Source: Lolium rigidum (taxonomy: Eukaryota; Streptophyta; Magnoliopsida; Poales; Poaceae). Taken from it: a DNA stretch of 64,000 nucleotides. The position numbers and the translations under genes were made by a program. The stretch is taken from assembly GCF_022539505.1 (NCBI RefSeq), contig NC_061514.1, positions 333,295,090 to 333,359,089 on the forward strand, given 5' to 3'. Below the pieces are notes generated by a model. It made no database searches and was not told the DNA's origin. It saw only the letters and a program-made list of their open reading frames with translations. This document shows, piece by piece, positions 33,480 to 45,168 of the stretch (position 1 is its first letter; the number at the start of each line of letters is the position of its first letter).

Positions 33480-34082
33480 TAAATAAATGGTGTACCTTTT
33501 AGGTGAAATAAATGAATTTTGTATTATAAATAGAATATCTACATGATATTTCAACATTATTTTGTGAAATCTTGAGCATTTAATTTCTTTGAGGGATCTT
33601 GATATTTAATTGTATATCTACAAAAAGATCTCTCCAGTATCTAATTTAATTCATTAGTAAAGGCACAACAATATGAATACCCTTTTTCTTGGTTTTATTA
33701 CTCCAATACAAAAGCAAAGATCGTTAAAACTCTTATACAAAAAGATACACCCTCAGTTTTAGAAAGCAATGCGTATGTTTTCAGTAAAAAAAATGATTTT
33801 CAATTAATAGATATGCACAATTACTTTTTTTAGGGCAAAGCATACTTTGATTTATTGATTCAAAATGTTTACAGGCGTAGTAACATTATATGGAGTGTAT
33901 AACAACCACAAATGGTACGTGTGTGCCCTCGTCAAGGCCTACTATACTCCACTTCGCCTCGACCCTTTGACCATGCCCTGATACGTGTGTGCTGCTGGTT
34001 GGGGCAGGATATGGCTTGTGCGATTGCTCGACGTCGATTGATGTGTGTGTGTTCCGGTCTCTAGGTCCACACTCTAGGTCCC
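33480..34082. other. No gene recognised
   Basis: AT-rich spacer between the TRIM and the gypsy element. No frames or terminal repeats of note. Confidence 0.5.
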
Positions 34083-34087
34083 CTTTC

Positions 34088-37000
34088 TGATGAGGGGAGG
34101 ATATCTATCACTCCATCTATTACACCACCTCCATATACTGTGAAGTTTGGATCATTCTGCGTCGAAGTGCCTCCTAAAGATGAGGTGAAACCCAACTTTC
34201 GGACACCGCCAATGAAGCTTCGTTTTGGCCATGGAGTCGCGACCAGAAATACTTAGGTGTTCTATTTTTATTTCTGCGTGTCATGTTTTATTTTTCAGTT
34301 CGTGTTTATTGTCGCGAGTTGGTATTTGGGCCTGTCCAAATACACTTTTAGTTCAGCCATTTGGGCTTTAGTTGTGGCGTGGGGCATGCCCCACCCAAGT
34401 TAAGTTGGAGTCACCCTATAAAGGGTTATGGCAGCCGCCTTGTATCCCTAGACTTGTTATTTTCGAGATAAAAGATACACCAGAAAAGTCCCAATGTTTG
34501 GGGGCGCATATCGTCGTGTTTGCTTGCAGATCTTGAAGGTCTGATGTGTTGCTATGCGTGGGAGTTGATTCCGATCAGTTCCAACGTCTGAAGTTTTCAG
34601 GTTTTGCGATTGATCTTCGATTGATCGAATTACCTAGCTTCTGGTTATTTTGGTTCGCCGTGAAAGATTGGGCCAAAACCCCTTTGGATCACGTTGATCC
34701 TTATCATCTTGGTATCAGATTCGTCGGGTTTCTCACGGCGATTTTCCTACTGCTATATATTTGTTTTTCTGCCGAGTAATTTGCTGCCGGAGGCGCCAAG
34801 CCAAGACACCGGTGTTGAGAGATTGTTTTTCCGATCTGTCCGAGTCGTGGAGATCGCTACTAGTTCTTTCTTTGATCGGTACTGGGTCCTGCACTAGTCG
34901 TGTTCGCGGAGGATTCTATTTCCGATCTATAAAGTTTCTTCCAAGTCAGGCCTGTCGTGTTTGATTGAAGCCGTCGTCTGCCTGGACTCCTTGACGTGTA
35001 GTGGTTTTCCTGGCGATCGATCTACAACCAGCTGCTCCTCTGTATTGTTGTGCTGATCCTGCGATTCTGCCTGCATACCGCTGGACTTGAGCTGAGCAAT
35101 TTTTGCCTTGCCGTGTACTGTAGCTACAGTACGCGAGTTTGATTTCCTGTTGCATGCCCACGATGGTGAACTCTGTGGAGGGAGATACTTCCGTAGCTCA
35201 AGGAGAGAAGAAAGCTGAACTTGTATTGCCTGTTTTTGCTGAAGATTTGGCTTCTAATGTTCGGGCTGGTTTTGATAGCACGTGTGAACTTATTCTTCAG
35301 AGTCATGCCGCGCTGACGGCGCAGATTACACAGCTAGCTACCCGGATTGATGCACTGGGCGATGCTCCTGCCCATGCACCCGTGCAGCCCCCTCCTGCTG
35401 CACCACTTCGCGACGTGGTACAACGCCGCCCTGCTGATAATCACGATCATCGCCTATTGGCACCCGCTGATGATGGAGACCTCCAAGATGATGCTCATTA
35501 TGTACCACAACAGCGACCGTTTGCTGCTCGTCCGGCTGGTGGTCTTCGTCTACAGTTGCCTGATCGTGAACGTGTTGGTCATGCTGCTCGTGTTCCACTT
35601 GATGATGGTGGTCTTGGGCGTATCAAATTATCCATCCCTCCGTTTTCCGGTGACCGTGGACCTGAGGATTATTTGGAGTGGGAGATGCGTATGGATCAGA
35701 TTTTTTCTTCCTACCATTACACCGAGGAGAGGCGACTCCAACTCGCTGCAGTTGAATTCACCGGTTATGTGTTGATTTGGTGGAATCAAATTCTGCGTAT
35801 GCGTACTCGGCCCACATCATGGAGAGGTATGAAAGACCTTATGCGACATCGCTTTGTTCCTGAACATTACAAGAGAGACATGTACAATAAATTGCAGCAG
35901 CTCACTCAAGGTATTAAATCTGTCGATGAGTATTACAAAGAGATGGAGTTGTTGATGATACGTACATGAACGAGGGAGGATGTGGAGGCCACGATGTCTC
36001 GTTTCTTGAATGGACTGAATTTTGAGGTGCGTGATCGTGTGGAGATGGTTTACTATAATGATCTTCAGGATCTCGTGCACCAAGCTGAGCGTGCGGAGCA
36101 ACAAATCAAACGTCGCCAAGCTGCAGCCCCTGCAAATTCATGGCGACGTTCCCATACCGAGGCTGCTGGTTCTAGTGTTCAACCGACACCTTCTACACGC
36201 TCCAATCATGTTTCTCAAAGTGCCCCGCTGAAATCCGGAGTATCCAAAGCTGCATCTAGTACACAGTCCACCGCAAATATTCAATGTTTTACTTGTGGAG
36301 GCCGAGGACACATGAGGCGTGATTGCCCTAATGCAAAACGGGTGATGCTCACACAAGATGGCTATATTTCTGCTAGTGACGATGAGAATATTGATCCATC
36401 TAGTGAGGAGTCTGAGGAACATAACAACTTCGATGTATATCCCGATGATGTTGCCCCTAATTGCACTAACTTGATGGTGCAACGTGTTATGGCAGATCGC
36501 ATAGAAGGACAAGGGCAGCGCTGGAATATATTTCAGACCCAATGCACAGTCAAGAACATCGCTTGCAAGCTGATTATTGATGGTGGCAGCTACACCAATA
36601 TTGTTAGCAAGCGTTTGGTGGACTATCTTTCATTGCCTACATGGAAGCACCCGCAGCCACATTGTGTTGAGTGGTTGTATAATTCAGGGAAGCTGAAAGT
36701 TACACATAAGGTGCGCCTGAAATTTTCAGTAGGTAATTATGAAGATACGGTGGTCTGCGATGTTTTGCCTATGGATGCATGTCACGTGCTGCTAGGACGA
36801 CCGTGGCAATTTGATAAGCGTTCCACTCATGAAGGACGATCCAATGTTTATTCCTTGTGGCATAAAGGGAAACGTCATGTGCTGCGCCCTATGCTTGACA
36901 AGGATATCAAAGTGGATACATTTGCTGTGAAGATGAAGGTCCAAGACACTAAGCCGAAACCGAGGACGGTTTCCTCTAAAGTTGGGGGGATGATGAGGGG

Positions 37001-37609
37001 AGGATATCTATCACTCCATCTATTACACCACCTCCATATACTGTGAAGTTTGGATCATTCTGCGTCGAAGTGCCTCCTAAAGATGAGGTGAAACCCAACT
37101 TTCGGACACCGCCAATGAAGCTTCGTTTTGGCCATGGAGTCGCGACCGGAAATACTTAGGTGTTCTATTTTTATTTCTGCGTGTCATGTTTTATTTTTCA
37201 GTTCGTGTTTATTGTCGCGAGTTGGTATTTGGGCCTGTCCAAATACACTTTTAGTTCAGCCATTTGGGCTTTAGTTGTGGCGTGGGGCATGCCCCACCCA
37301 AGTTAAGTTGGAGTCACCCTATAAAGGGTTATGGCAGCCGCCTTGTATCCCTAGACTTGTTATTTTCGAGATAAAAGATACACCAGAAAAGTCCCAATGT
37401 TTGGGGGCGCATATCGTCGTGTTTGCTTGCAGATCTTGAAGGTCTGATGTGTTGCTATGCGTGGGAGTTGATTCCGATCAGTTCCAACGTCTGAAGTTTT
37501 CAGGTTTTGCGATTGATCTTCGATTGATCGAATTACCTAGCTTCTGGTTATTTTGGTTCGCCGTGAAAGATTGGGCCAAAACCCCTTTGGATCACGTTGA
37601 TCCTTATCA
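34088..37609 (+). mobile_element. Complete non-autonomous gypsy-type retrotransposon, 3.5 kb
   Basis: LTRs at 34088-34706 and 36991-37609 (619 bp each) begin TGATGAGG and end CCTTATCA and differ at one position only (34245 A versus 37148 G). The 5-bp duplication CTTTC flanks it (34083-34087, 37610-37614). A tRNA-Met type primer site TGGTATCAGA lies 3 nt after the 5' LTR; GGGGGGA precedes the 3' LTR. The interior codes for gag, zinc knuckle and protease, with no reverse transcriptase, RNase H or integrase. The near-identical LTRs point to a very recent insertion. Confidence 0.92.
35163..37046 (+). pseudogene. gag-protease polyprotein of gypsy element, one nonsense codon
   Basis: The frame starts MVNSVEGDTS. 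It holds the Ty3/gypsy gag core (IPPFSGDRGPEDYLEWEMRM, FVPEHYKRDMYNKLQQLTQG), a CCHC zinc knuckle (CFTCGGRGHMRRDC) and an aspartic-protease region (CKLIIDGGSYTNIVS, DACHVLLGRPW). A TGA at 35967-35969 interrupts gag; the same frame continues at once (TREDVEATMSRFLNG), so it is probably a single CGA-to-TGA change. The protease site reads DGGS instead of the usual D(S/T)G, which may impair cleavage. The frame runs into the 3' LTR and stops at 37046, the pol part having been deleted. An upstream in-frame ATG at 35139 is less likely. Confidence 0.85.
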
Positions 37610-37614
37610 CTTTC

Positions 37615-38151
37615 TAGGAAGTGAGGATACAGAGGGCAAAATTGAGCACTGTAAATGCGCCATAAAATCAAGGAAATACTTAAAATATAACATATATCAG
37701 AGCAGTAGAATGAATTTGTACAAAGTCTATTGCCATTTTTCTAACTGTCGTCAGGATGCGTTGAGCAGATTTTTAAGTGGTTACCGCAGCACACATTGAC
37801 CTTGCATCAGCGCATATAATCCATAAAACAGAAATGATTTTTTAAAACAATGTTTTGCATACTCGTCGACATTGCACAGCCGGTGCCAAACACAGTACAA
37901 GTCTTAACTGTACTACAATTAAATTTTGAGCTTGATTTTCCAGACAAAAGCAAGCACATGATGCAGCAAAATAAGAATTAACAGTGAATTAGATTGTACA
38001 GAAGTTATCTGAACATCCGAGAAATGTAATTCAGATGTAAATATATTAAATAAGCGTTTCAACCTAAGCTAGCTGCCTATTTCAGTGCACAACATTGGAC
38101 AACCTCTTGTACAGATGGGATCTTCAACTGAACTTTTGATCTCCACAAACT
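37615..38151. other. 3' flank / UTR of the DUF6598 gene
   Basis: AT-rich. The part next to 38152 is presumably the 3' untranslated region of the minus-strand DUF6598 gene. No other feature recognised. Confidence 0.5.
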
Positions 38152-39916
38152 TCAACAGAACTTGTGTTGATGCACATAGAAGGCTAATGGTTTCCTAGGC
38201 ACAGAACACCATCTTCTATGAATACCTTTGCTCATCGGCCGCCTTACAATAGCTGTCCAAGAAACCTTAACTTGTAGCTCATACCGGCCGTGGTTGCAAA
38301 CCTTTTCCTCCTGAGGGTATTGTATAGTGACCAGGGTGCGTTCATCCTCGTCGTTACCGGTAATAAAACAGACATTGATCACAATTTCTTCATCTTCATC
38401 AAATGGGGGGATGGGGACAGGGACAGGGACAGCAACCAAATTTCGAGTTAACACAACAGAGCCACTGTCTTCAATTAATTTCCCAGTGCCCATAGAGGTG
38501 TTAGTACCATCATGTTCATATAGAATGATATGATCATCGACATTTCCAGTAGTCCAAGCGGTGATTTTGCCGTTGAAAGGGGTATCACGCGACCCATTCA
38601 AAATATTGACCTTGAGTGTAGCTGCCACGGGATATGGAACAGGCGCTAACACCAATTCCACCTTGCTCCGCCAGCTAGTTAGCAGCTCAGTCACCGGTCT
38701 CTTGGAAGAGATAAGGGGGAGACGCGAGTATTCTATCACACCTTTGCTAAAATCTCGGTCGTGTGTGGTTGCATCACCCTTGATCTTTAGATTGATCTCG
38801 AAAAACATTCTGTCTGATACCACCAATCCTCGACTTGGGCCTGTCAATGTTAGCATGTCCTCCTGCACAAGGGTTTAGGTAAAATAATCAACGTCAAACA
38901 GTTTGTAATTGGTATCTTTTGATATTAATATATTTCCTTTATCTAAAAAAATATCCAATTATATATATAGTTGGACATGACAACCAAACCAAACATAATA
39001 ACTTCTCTGAAAATTTTCCAATACATATGATACATATGTTAACCCGGACATCTTTTTTCATATTAGTTAGATTTGATCGGTAATGTTGGCAATCTTTGAG
39101 CAAAAAACCAATAGGGACAGAAACATACCGGCGACTCGATGCACTGGGAATCATCCCTTTCACGCCGGAACAGGTAGACACACTTGTAGTCGACCTCATC
39201 CCTCGCAATCACGGTACCAAACACGTTGATCGGGTAGCCCACATCGGATTCGATCAGCTTCAACGAAAGGACATTTACGGATGATTCCACAATCGACCTC
39301 CACTGAGAATTGCTTAGCTCTTGGAGTGGCAGCCCATGGATCGCTTCAGCTGTAAAAGTAGGTTAGAAACACAAATCAGAAGCAACAACAGGAGGGTGAA
39401 TCACTACTCGGATATAGACAGAGGGATACACTCCAAACTCTCATAATTCGCTAGTGATTTTGTCAGGTAAATTGATCAAAGTGATGTATATACCCACCCC
39501 CGGGCCGGACATCTCTGTCTATACGATCAATTGATATTTTTTCTCAATAATAAAGATATGATCAATTGCTAAACGAGATTCATATGAGATGGTTGCGGAT
39601 GTGTATGCTTACACTCTTGGTCGAGGTCGAAGAAGGCGATGTTGAAGCCGCAGAAGCGGGTGCAGACGTAGGCGTTCGTCTTGGGGTCGTGCTCTGTGAA
39701 GTCCCTGCAGCGGACGAGGTGGAGAGCCTGCAGCGCCTTCTCCTCGGCCGTGGGCTCCGGGTCTGGCTCCAGCAGCCGCGCCATCTCCTCCGGCGTCAGC
39801 TCCGGCACACCGTCCGTGTCCGTCGCAGATTCTTCCGTATCCGTTGTGTCCGTGTCTGTCTCCTCCGTGTGCGCCTCCGTCGCCGTCGTGTGCGTCTGAT
39901 CCGGCTCCGCCATCTC
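38152..39916 (-). CDS. DUF6598 domain protein (grass-type), 3 exons
   Basis: Minus strand, exons 39916-39613, 39349-39129 and 38862-38152; 411 aa, phases agree (joins DLDQE|S|EAIHGL and IESP|EDMLTLTG). Splice sites are canonical (GTAAGC, GTATGT donors; TTACAG, TGCAG acceptors). Start MAEPDQTHTT is chosen because GCGAGATGGCGG is a strong plant context; an in-frame ATG lies 18 nt upstream. The acidic Thr/Asp/Glu-rich N-terminus (about 1-75) precedes the DUF6598 domain (PF20241): CGFNIAFFDLDQE, VNVLSLKLIESDVGYPINVF, YKCVYLFRRERDD, LTGPSRGLVVSDRMFFEINL and the C-terminal KVSWTAIV. Such proteins are abundant in grasses; the function is unknown, some copies being fused to ribosome-inactivating domains, which is not the case here. 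The second intron carries a LINE tail fragment. Frame intact, so probably functional. Confidence 0.88.
38909..38951 (+). mobile_element. LINE 3'-end fragment in a DUF6598 intron
   Basis: TTGGTATCTTTTGATATTAA..TATTTCCTTTATCTAAAAAAA resembles the 3' end of the LINE-type retroposon at 54519 (there on the minus strand: GATATTAATATATTTCTTTT and ATCGAAAAAA). It is a severely 5'-truncated copy in intron 2. Confidence 0.55.
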
Positions 39917-39934
39917 GCTCTCCCACCGTAGCAT

Positions 39935-40673
39935 CAGAAGAGAGGAGAGGATCAGTAGAGAAACCTAGTATCTTTGGGGGAAATTTTGACGGCACGCGTC
40001 GTACATATTACGGAGTACCACCCATGCCGATTCCGGTTCCGATTCATAGCTTCCCCTGTTTCCCGTGCTATCGAAAGTAATACTCCGAGTAGCACATTCA
40101 AATCGATTCCGCTGTTCTGCGGCTCCGTTCTCTCCTCACGTCACGCGGCTGCAACTCTGCTCCTCTCTTACTATGCTTTTCTATACAAAACCAACTCGAG
40201 CTCTACTCGTTCTCATCCGCTGCTCTTCCTGCTGGAGCCTCGGGACCTTGTTTGTGTACCTCTCAGGTCAAATCTGTTTTTCAGCTTTGAATGCTGACAT
40301 TTAAAGACAAAGTTCAAATTAGCTGACATGATTCGTTCTTTTTTTAGAGCGAGCATCTCTGCAGAACATGGATTACATGAATTTTTCTAACCACAGCCAT
40401 GTAATCCACGGACCAGAAAAGGTATAATAGCTGGTCCATGTTCAACAGCATGTCAGCATCAACGGTTGTAAGCATAAGTTGCTTCCATCAAAGATACATG
40501 TCATCCAGCAAAACACCAAGCCATTTCAAACATCAATATCAAGTTCCTTAACTTAGGAGGGAGGCCCTTGTGCAGCTTACACAGCTGACTACATCTCAAA
40601 GGCTAGTTCCAAGTTTAGAGGTAAATACAAGTACATATCCTGACCATGCAAGCTGAGCAAGCCACATATATCT
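39935..40673. promoter_or_regulatory. DUF6598 promoter region and AAMP 3' UTR
   Basis: The part next to 39935 is the leader/promoter of the minus-strand DUF6598 gene. The part next to 40673 is the 3' UTR of the AAMP-like gene upstream on the same strand. No clear TATA box or terminator signal is called. Confidence 0.35.
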
Positions 40674-43600
40674 TTACTTGAACATGGAAATGTCGAAGAC
40701 GCGGGCAGACTTATCCGAGGAGACGGAGACGAGGGAGTTGCCATCTGCGGAGACAGCCAGCGACTGCACGGCATCGATGTGCCCGCTGAACGTGCGAGCC
40801 AGCTCCCCAGAGAGGCTGTCCCAGATGCGCACCGTGCCATCAACGCATCCTGACGCCACATACCTCGACGAACCCAGCCACACAAGGCATGTCACACCCT
40901 CCTGCATATCAAACAACCACCAATAACAATAAGTTCATAGCAACATAAAAATACAAGAGAAATGAATAGATCGGCTGATCTCTACACTCACATCGTGCTC
41001 GCAAGTGGATCGAATTGCTTGATGAGCGAGGTCCCAGATAATGAGAGTTTGATCAATGCTCCCTGTAGCCACCCAGTTGTACCTGCTCAGAACAGGGGCG
41101 AAGCTAGATAGGTCAATAGGAAGGCAATGTGCATTGTGACAACAGATTTTACCATGCAGAGTCCAACGATCCAAGAACGTATCACGAACAAGTACCTTGG
41201 TGAGATGCCAATGCACTCGACAGAATTAGTGTGGCCAACTAGTGAGCCAACAACCTGCAGAAACAACCAACAACACTTGTTACACACAAATCAAATCTTA
41301 CCTTAGCTGCAAAGCCATGGCACATGTTTCTAAAACTTTTAAAAACTACCATCAGGTTACATGTGACTTTCCTAAGAAAACATAAACCTACAGTATATCT
41401 CAGAAAAAAAAACTCTGCAGAAATCACTACAGGCAAAATAAGGTGATCAATAATTAATTATTTTTGCATGATCTACAATGCAAAATAGTTAGAACCACAA
41501 ATACTTTTCATTGTAAGCCAACTTGGATGAGGACTCAAATCTCATTCAGCATGGATGGGAGTGCTTCATCAACCTTTTTGCTAAAAAAAAGTAGTGCGAA
41601 ATCATGCCATACACCCACCTGGCCTGAGTTTATACTGACGATGTGCACAGAACTATCCTGAGAGCCGCTAACAATAGACTGGGAGTCCCATGTAACAGCT
41701 AAACATGTCAATCCTTGAGTATGGTAGCTATGACCTACATTGAGGTAAAAAGATCAGACAGTAAAGTTCAGGGTTGACAGAGAACGCATAAAAACAAACA
41801 TATGAATATAAGGTAAGTACAATGTAGACAATAATTTACCCCGAACGACATGTCTGCACTGTGCACTTTTAGGGTCCCATATCCTCAATGTTGCATCATC
41901 TGATCCGCTACAAATAAGCTTACCTTCATAAAGAAACATGTGAATTAGATAAAAAATGATATGCTACATTGGGGATCTAAACTTCCAAAGTAAACAAGTG
42001 AAAAAAGGATCTAAGATGTTAAAGCATCATCAACTTTTAGATTAACTGGAGTTAATTTAGAACACAAGTTAGTAGCAGAAATATTAAATACACACCCATA
42101 TGTTTTTCCAAAATCTGAACTGATATGAAGAAGCACTGTGTTGATAACTAAAAACAGATTGTCACATACAGGCGAAAAAATTCATGCGAGGCGTTCCAGA
42201 AAACAGGACTAAATAAAGTCCAGACAGGGATGACATATTTTTATACCATATTAAGAGGCAGCTTAATCACGTTAGCATACATAAAATTAAATAACACTAA
42301 GGAAATTGCTAAGTACCATCAGGGGTAAAGTCACCACATGTCACTGTGCTACTGTGACCAGCAAATGTATTCAGAAAGGCATTGTGGTCTGCATTCCACA
42401 TCCATACATTACAGTCTTCTGATCCGGCAATTATCAAGTGACCTCGCGGATGCCATTTAAGCCACTACAAAACCAAAGACATAATCAATCATAAAGTACC
42501 TATATATAGTTAAAGAGCAGGAACAAGGATTTAGCAATGGAACCAGTTACGCAATATGTTCAGCTAAACAGATGAAAGCGACCAGCTCCATCTCACCTCA
42601 AAACCTGAATCAGATCCCTCAAGTGTTCCCTGAAGTGTTCGTGTAGCTGTATTCCATACATTTATCTGTCCATCCATGCTTCCACAGGCCACCAATTTCC
42701 CATCTGAACTGAAAGCCACAGTGCAGACAGTATCTTTATGTCCTGTATAGGCAACAAATATTATGTAAGCTTGATAGAAAACTCTAGGGAAGCATCAACA
42801 AGTTTACGTACATAAATCAAAGCAACAGGAACATAGATATAATTATTTGCCAAAAAATCTATGAAAGACTTGCTGCAATATATCAATAATACTTTCAGAG
42901 TTATATATAAAAGAAACAGAAAGGACACATTTGAGAAATAATACTGTAAAGTTGACGAAGCAGAGAAAAGTCCTGATAAACATTTACATACAAAAAATCT
43001 AGCACGGAAATCCTAATTAGACTAAGAAGATGAGTCAACCATACCAGGCAGCTCCTGAACATCCTCTGCAGATCCAATCCTCCAAAGAAACCCTCTGTCA
43101 TCTTTACCTCCAGAAACAACAAGCGATGCGTCTGTAGGACTGCACGCAGCAGCGAAGACCTCATCTGTACCCAAGTTATCAAACAAGCTATTACCATAAT
43201 TGTTTTCAATTCAAAGGTACCCTTGTACCGTATGATATACTCCTTCTGTGCTAAAATAAGTATCTCAGTTTTTGTCTAGATTCGGATGTATCTAGACTAA
43301 TTTTAGTTGTAGATACATCTGTATGTACAAAAAGTTAAGGCTCTGTTTGTTAGCTAAGTACTTTCAAAGTATCCTAAGAATACCACAGTTTTCAGAAATA
43401 ATTTAGTTTTAAATACTTTGAGGTGTTTGGCTGCAACAAAAAAACTGTCTTTTTTAATACTTCAGTATGCCCAAAACTGCAGTATTTTCTCAATTTTAGA
43501 AAATGAAGTCCCGGCCACTTTTTCCAAAACTGAGAAACTCAAGAAAAAAGCACCTCAGTGGCTCTCTAGTCTCTGCATTATGTTGGCGTAGTATTACTAT

Positions 43601-44555
43601 CTACTAATCGATCTAGTCAATTGCCAGTGCACCGCGGCATTACTGGCAGATCGAATGTCGATCAGTATGCTAGTTTCCTACGTAGCCAAAGGCAGAATCG
43701 ATGAGCCCATTAAGCTATTATTACTATGGCTACCTTCCTGAGTGCAAGGCATCTACCAGAGACTGAAATTACCATCTTTCTGTGTCACTCTCGCCGGTGC
43801 GTCAACAAAATCATGGCTAACCAAAAAGGTGATCACGGTATTATAAATACTTCAAAAAACTCTGACATGTCAAAACTGTAGTATCATGTGCCCTGCCCAC
43901 AGACTAAAACACTGCAGTTTTCTCATACTTCGGTTTTGCAGATACTTTGCTGCCAAACATAGCCCAAGGCACTTATTTTAGAACGGAGGGAGCAACAGAC
44001 AACAAATTGCATGGTGTATCAACCTTACTAGAGCAAACAATGAATCATAGCCACAAGATATCGTAAGTTAGTTTGTTCAACAAGATCGATCTTACCTGTA
44101 TGCCCGTGAAATGCATACGCTGAATGATCCTCAACCTCATCTGAAACAACAGAAATTAAAGGAAGAGAGACTTGAATTAGTCGCATATTGTAATCTCAGG
44201 GGTGGAGAACTTGAGACTGTCTAGAGCGTGCTGAATGAACCAAACATCAACGTGATTTCCTCATAAGTGAACCAGGCGAGTTCATTATTAGTAACGAACA
44301 AAAGTAGTGTTGGCTGCTACAGTACATACCCATCATGTCTTCTTCCTGGTCGTCATCGTCGTCTTGGTCGGGGAGGTCTGAGCAAGGCCAGCAGTAAGCA
44401 CGGAGCAACCGGAAGTGAGTAAGTAAGAAAGTACTCTTGTATAGGTAGTACTGACCTTCCTCGTCTAGCGGTATCTCGTTGATGATGTCCTCGTCGTCGA
44501 TGAAGACCTCCTCGCCGTCGGAGCCTTCGCCGGGGACCTCGCCTGTAATACTCAT
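40674..44555 (-). CDS. AAMP-like WD40 repeat protein, 11 exons
   Basis: Minus strand; exons 44555-44456, 44377-44330, 44140-44096, 43164-43045, 42742-42597, 42464-42317, 41923-41840, 41734-41619, 41254-41196, 41082-40992, 40901-40674; total 1185 nt, 394 aa, all phases consistent. N-terminus MSITGEVPGEG plus an acidic stretch (FIDDEDIINEIP, DQDDDDDQEEDMM), then about eight WD40 blades: FHGHT..SGGKDDRGFLWR, GHKDTVC..GQINVWNT, WMWNADHNAFLNTFAGHSST, SGSDDATLRIWDP, GHSYHTQGLTCLAV, GHTNSVECIGISP..IIWDLAH, SGCVDGTVRIWDS, GHIDAVQSLAVSADG..ARVFD. Order and length match angio-associated migratory cell protein (AAMP) orthologues and their single plant counterpart; beta-propeller scaffold, role in plants unclear. 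Start: MSITG is preferred over an in-frame ATG at 44732 because the extra 59 residues are Pro/Ala-rich and unlike the family. Intron 3 holds nested MITEs. Confidence 0.92.
43240..43992. mobile_element. Stowaway MITE split by a second MITE, in AAMP intron 3
   Basis: CTCCTTCTGTGCTAAAATAAG at the left pairs with CTTATTTTAGAACGGAGGGAG at the right, the long ends of Stowaway elements, with TA (43238-43239) at the left edge. The middle (about 43340-43965) is foreign and listed separately. Without it the Stowaway would be about 125 bp. Confidence 0.8.
43340..43965. mobile_element. ~626-bp MITE nested in the Stowaway
   Basis: Ends GCTCTGTTTGTTAGC and GCCAAACATAGCCC are imperfect inverted repeats of the GGGCTNTGTTTGG type seen in Harbinger- and hAT-derived MITEs. 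AAG flanks both sides (43337-43339 and 43966-43968), matching continuity of the host sequence (..TTAAGGCACTT..). Contains CAGTATTTT-type internal inverted motifs. No coding content. Superfamily uncertain. Confidence 0.6.
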
Positions 44556-44868
44556 GATCGCCGCCGCTGGTGTCGGAGGGGTCTTGGCTGCTGTGAGCTG
44601 TGCTGCGGGGAAGAAGCGGCGCGGCGGCGGGGGAGCAAGAAAGCGGCAGGGGAGAGCGGCGCTGTGGTGCGGGCAGGGGATGACGGGACAGCTTGGGGTG
44701 GGTCTCCAGGTCCAGGGCTGAGTGGCGGCCAAGGAATCAGACTATTTGGTCTGGCCCGGTAAGTCGCATCGCACGGTCCACTTGAGCCCAAAACTAGTTT
44801 GGGCTGATGCCGAGCGCAGATTGAGAAAAACGAGAGCCGATGATGGGAGCTTTTTTTTTTCTTTTTGA
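44556..44868. promoter_or_regulatory. AAMP-like gene leader and promoter
   Basis: GC-rich leader near 44556-44720, then mixed sequence up to the SINE. No definite TATA box. Confidence 0.35.
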
Positions 44869-44877
44869 CTACATGCA

Positions 44878-45159
44878 TATTTTTTAAAAAAACACAGTAC
44901 AAACGCAGACGCTCACATACACGCGCATACACTCACTCCTATGAACGCACACACGTACACCCTACCACTATGAGTACCTTCAGAAGACTGAGCTGGCGGA
45001 TTGGATCTTGAAATTGACGAAGTCACCATGGACGTATCGCAGTCGATGGCAACGTCGCCTCCCACTATATTCTGCCTTTATGAAACACGCAGATGTTAAA
45101 CCTGAGGTTTGAACTCTGGTTGGCTGGGGTACAACCACCCTCCTAACCATGTTGGTTCT
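44878..45159 (-). mobile_element. tRNA-derived SINE with 9-bp TSD
   Basis: Read on the minus strand it starts GGTTAGGAGGGTGG (A-box like) and carries GAGTTCAAACC (B-box like) near 45110, the internal Pol III promoter of tRNA-derived SINEs. It ends in TGTACTGTGTTTTTTTAAAAAA (near 44880). The repeat CTACATGCA flanks it (44869-44877, 45160-45168). Length 282 bp. Lies upstream of the AAMP-like gene. Confidence 0.78.
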
Positions 45160-45168
45160 CTACATGCA

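Noticed and set aside
44556..44732. N-terminal extension of the AAMP-like protein from an upstream in-frame ATG (possible transit peptide)
   Set aside because: Orthologues start with a short acidic N-terminus; the Pro/Ala-rich extension is more likely translated leader by chance. It cannot be excluded without transcript data.
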